A stretch of DNA of 6,683 nucleotides, from NCBI GenBank assembly GCA_013203525.1, contig JABMQB010000656.1:1-6683 (forward strand), in the 5' to 3' direction. Each line of letters begins with the position of its first letter. Positions within the stretch are counted from its first letter, which is position 1. The notes beneath the pieces are model-generated. The model was not told the DNA's origin. It worked only from the letters and a program-made list of their open reading frames with translations, and made no database searches. Below, in pieces: positions 6,571-6,683 of the stretch. Origin of the DNA: Mariniphaga sp. (GTDB taxonomy: Bacteria; Bacteroidota; Bacteroidia; Bacteroidales; Prolixibacteraceae). Made by a program: the position numbers and the translations under genes.

Positions 6571-6683
6571 ATGTCAAAAATTAAAATCGGTATTAATGGT
6601 TTCGGACGCATTGGACGATTAGTATTCCGTTCAGCAGTCGATAATAAAAATGTAGAAATTGTAGGTATCAACGACCTGATTGA
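6571..6683 (+). CDS. gap: Glyceraldehyde-3-phosphate dehydrogenase (type I), N-terminal part
   Basis: The first 37 codons are present and the gene runs off the right edge. GAPDH converts glyceraldehyde-3-phosphate, NAD+ and phosphate to 1,3-bisphosphoglycerate in cytosolic glycolysis, reversibly. The start MSKIKIGINGFGRIGRLVFR is the hallmark Rossmann opening of the family, with G7-x-N-G-F-G12-R-I-G15-R binding the dinucleotide pyrophosphate. The second strand VEIVGINDL ends in Asp35, the position that contacts the NAD ribose in this family. The catalytic Cys and His lie beyond the window. The ATG at 6571 gives the standard N-terminus exactly. The long spacer upstream suggests that it heads its own transcription unit. 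Confidence 0.97.
   Translation, partial: MSKIKIGINGFGRIGRLVFRSAVDNKNVEIVGINDLI

Overview
The window looks like a chromosomal segment of a member of the Bacteroidota, most likely a marine or anaerobic Bacteroidia or Marinilabiliales-type organism; the family placement is inference. The reasons are an AT-rich genome with A/T-only leaders lacking Shine-Dalgarno sequences, two matches to the Bacteroidota promoter element TAnnTTTG (one with a well-spaced upstream TTTG), and a giant acidic secreted protein built from Ig-like modules, a common class in this phylum.

Layout. (1) Positions 1-5383, minus strand: one uninterrupted reading frame of 1794 codons that runs off the left edge. It encodes the N-terminal part of a giant exported protein with a signal peptide and about twelve beta-sandwich modules, mostly of the bacterial SbsA/Big_5 Ig-like kind, plus two widely separated fibronectin-III-like copies and one Asp-rich segment. 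The other frames across this stretch are shadows. (2) Positions 5384-5746: AT-rich divergent intergenic region with a good Bacteroidota promoter for the giant gene, a small hairpin in its leader and a 12-bp direct repeat near the opposite gene. (3) Positions 5747-5899, plus strand: a 50-residue cysteine-rich predicted lipoprotein. (4) Positions 5900-6570: 671 bp without a convincing intact gene. It holds a GC-richer island with a start-less open frame on the minus strand (possible remnant or dispersed repeat), a cluster of short palindromes and a probable promoter. (5) Positions 6571-6683, plus strand: the first 37 codons of glyceraldehyde-3-phosphate dehydrogenase.

Functionally, the giant protein is probably a cell-surface or secreted adhesin or matrix-like protein, and GAPDH is central glycolysis; nothing links them except chance adjacency. 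The small lipoprotein is divergent from the giant gene and far from gap, so it is probably its own transcription unit. I see no CRISPR, tRNA, rRNA, integrase or intact insertion sequence. The parts most likely to be undescribed are the tiny C-x-x-C-x-C lipoprotein and the intergenic island at about 6045-6220.
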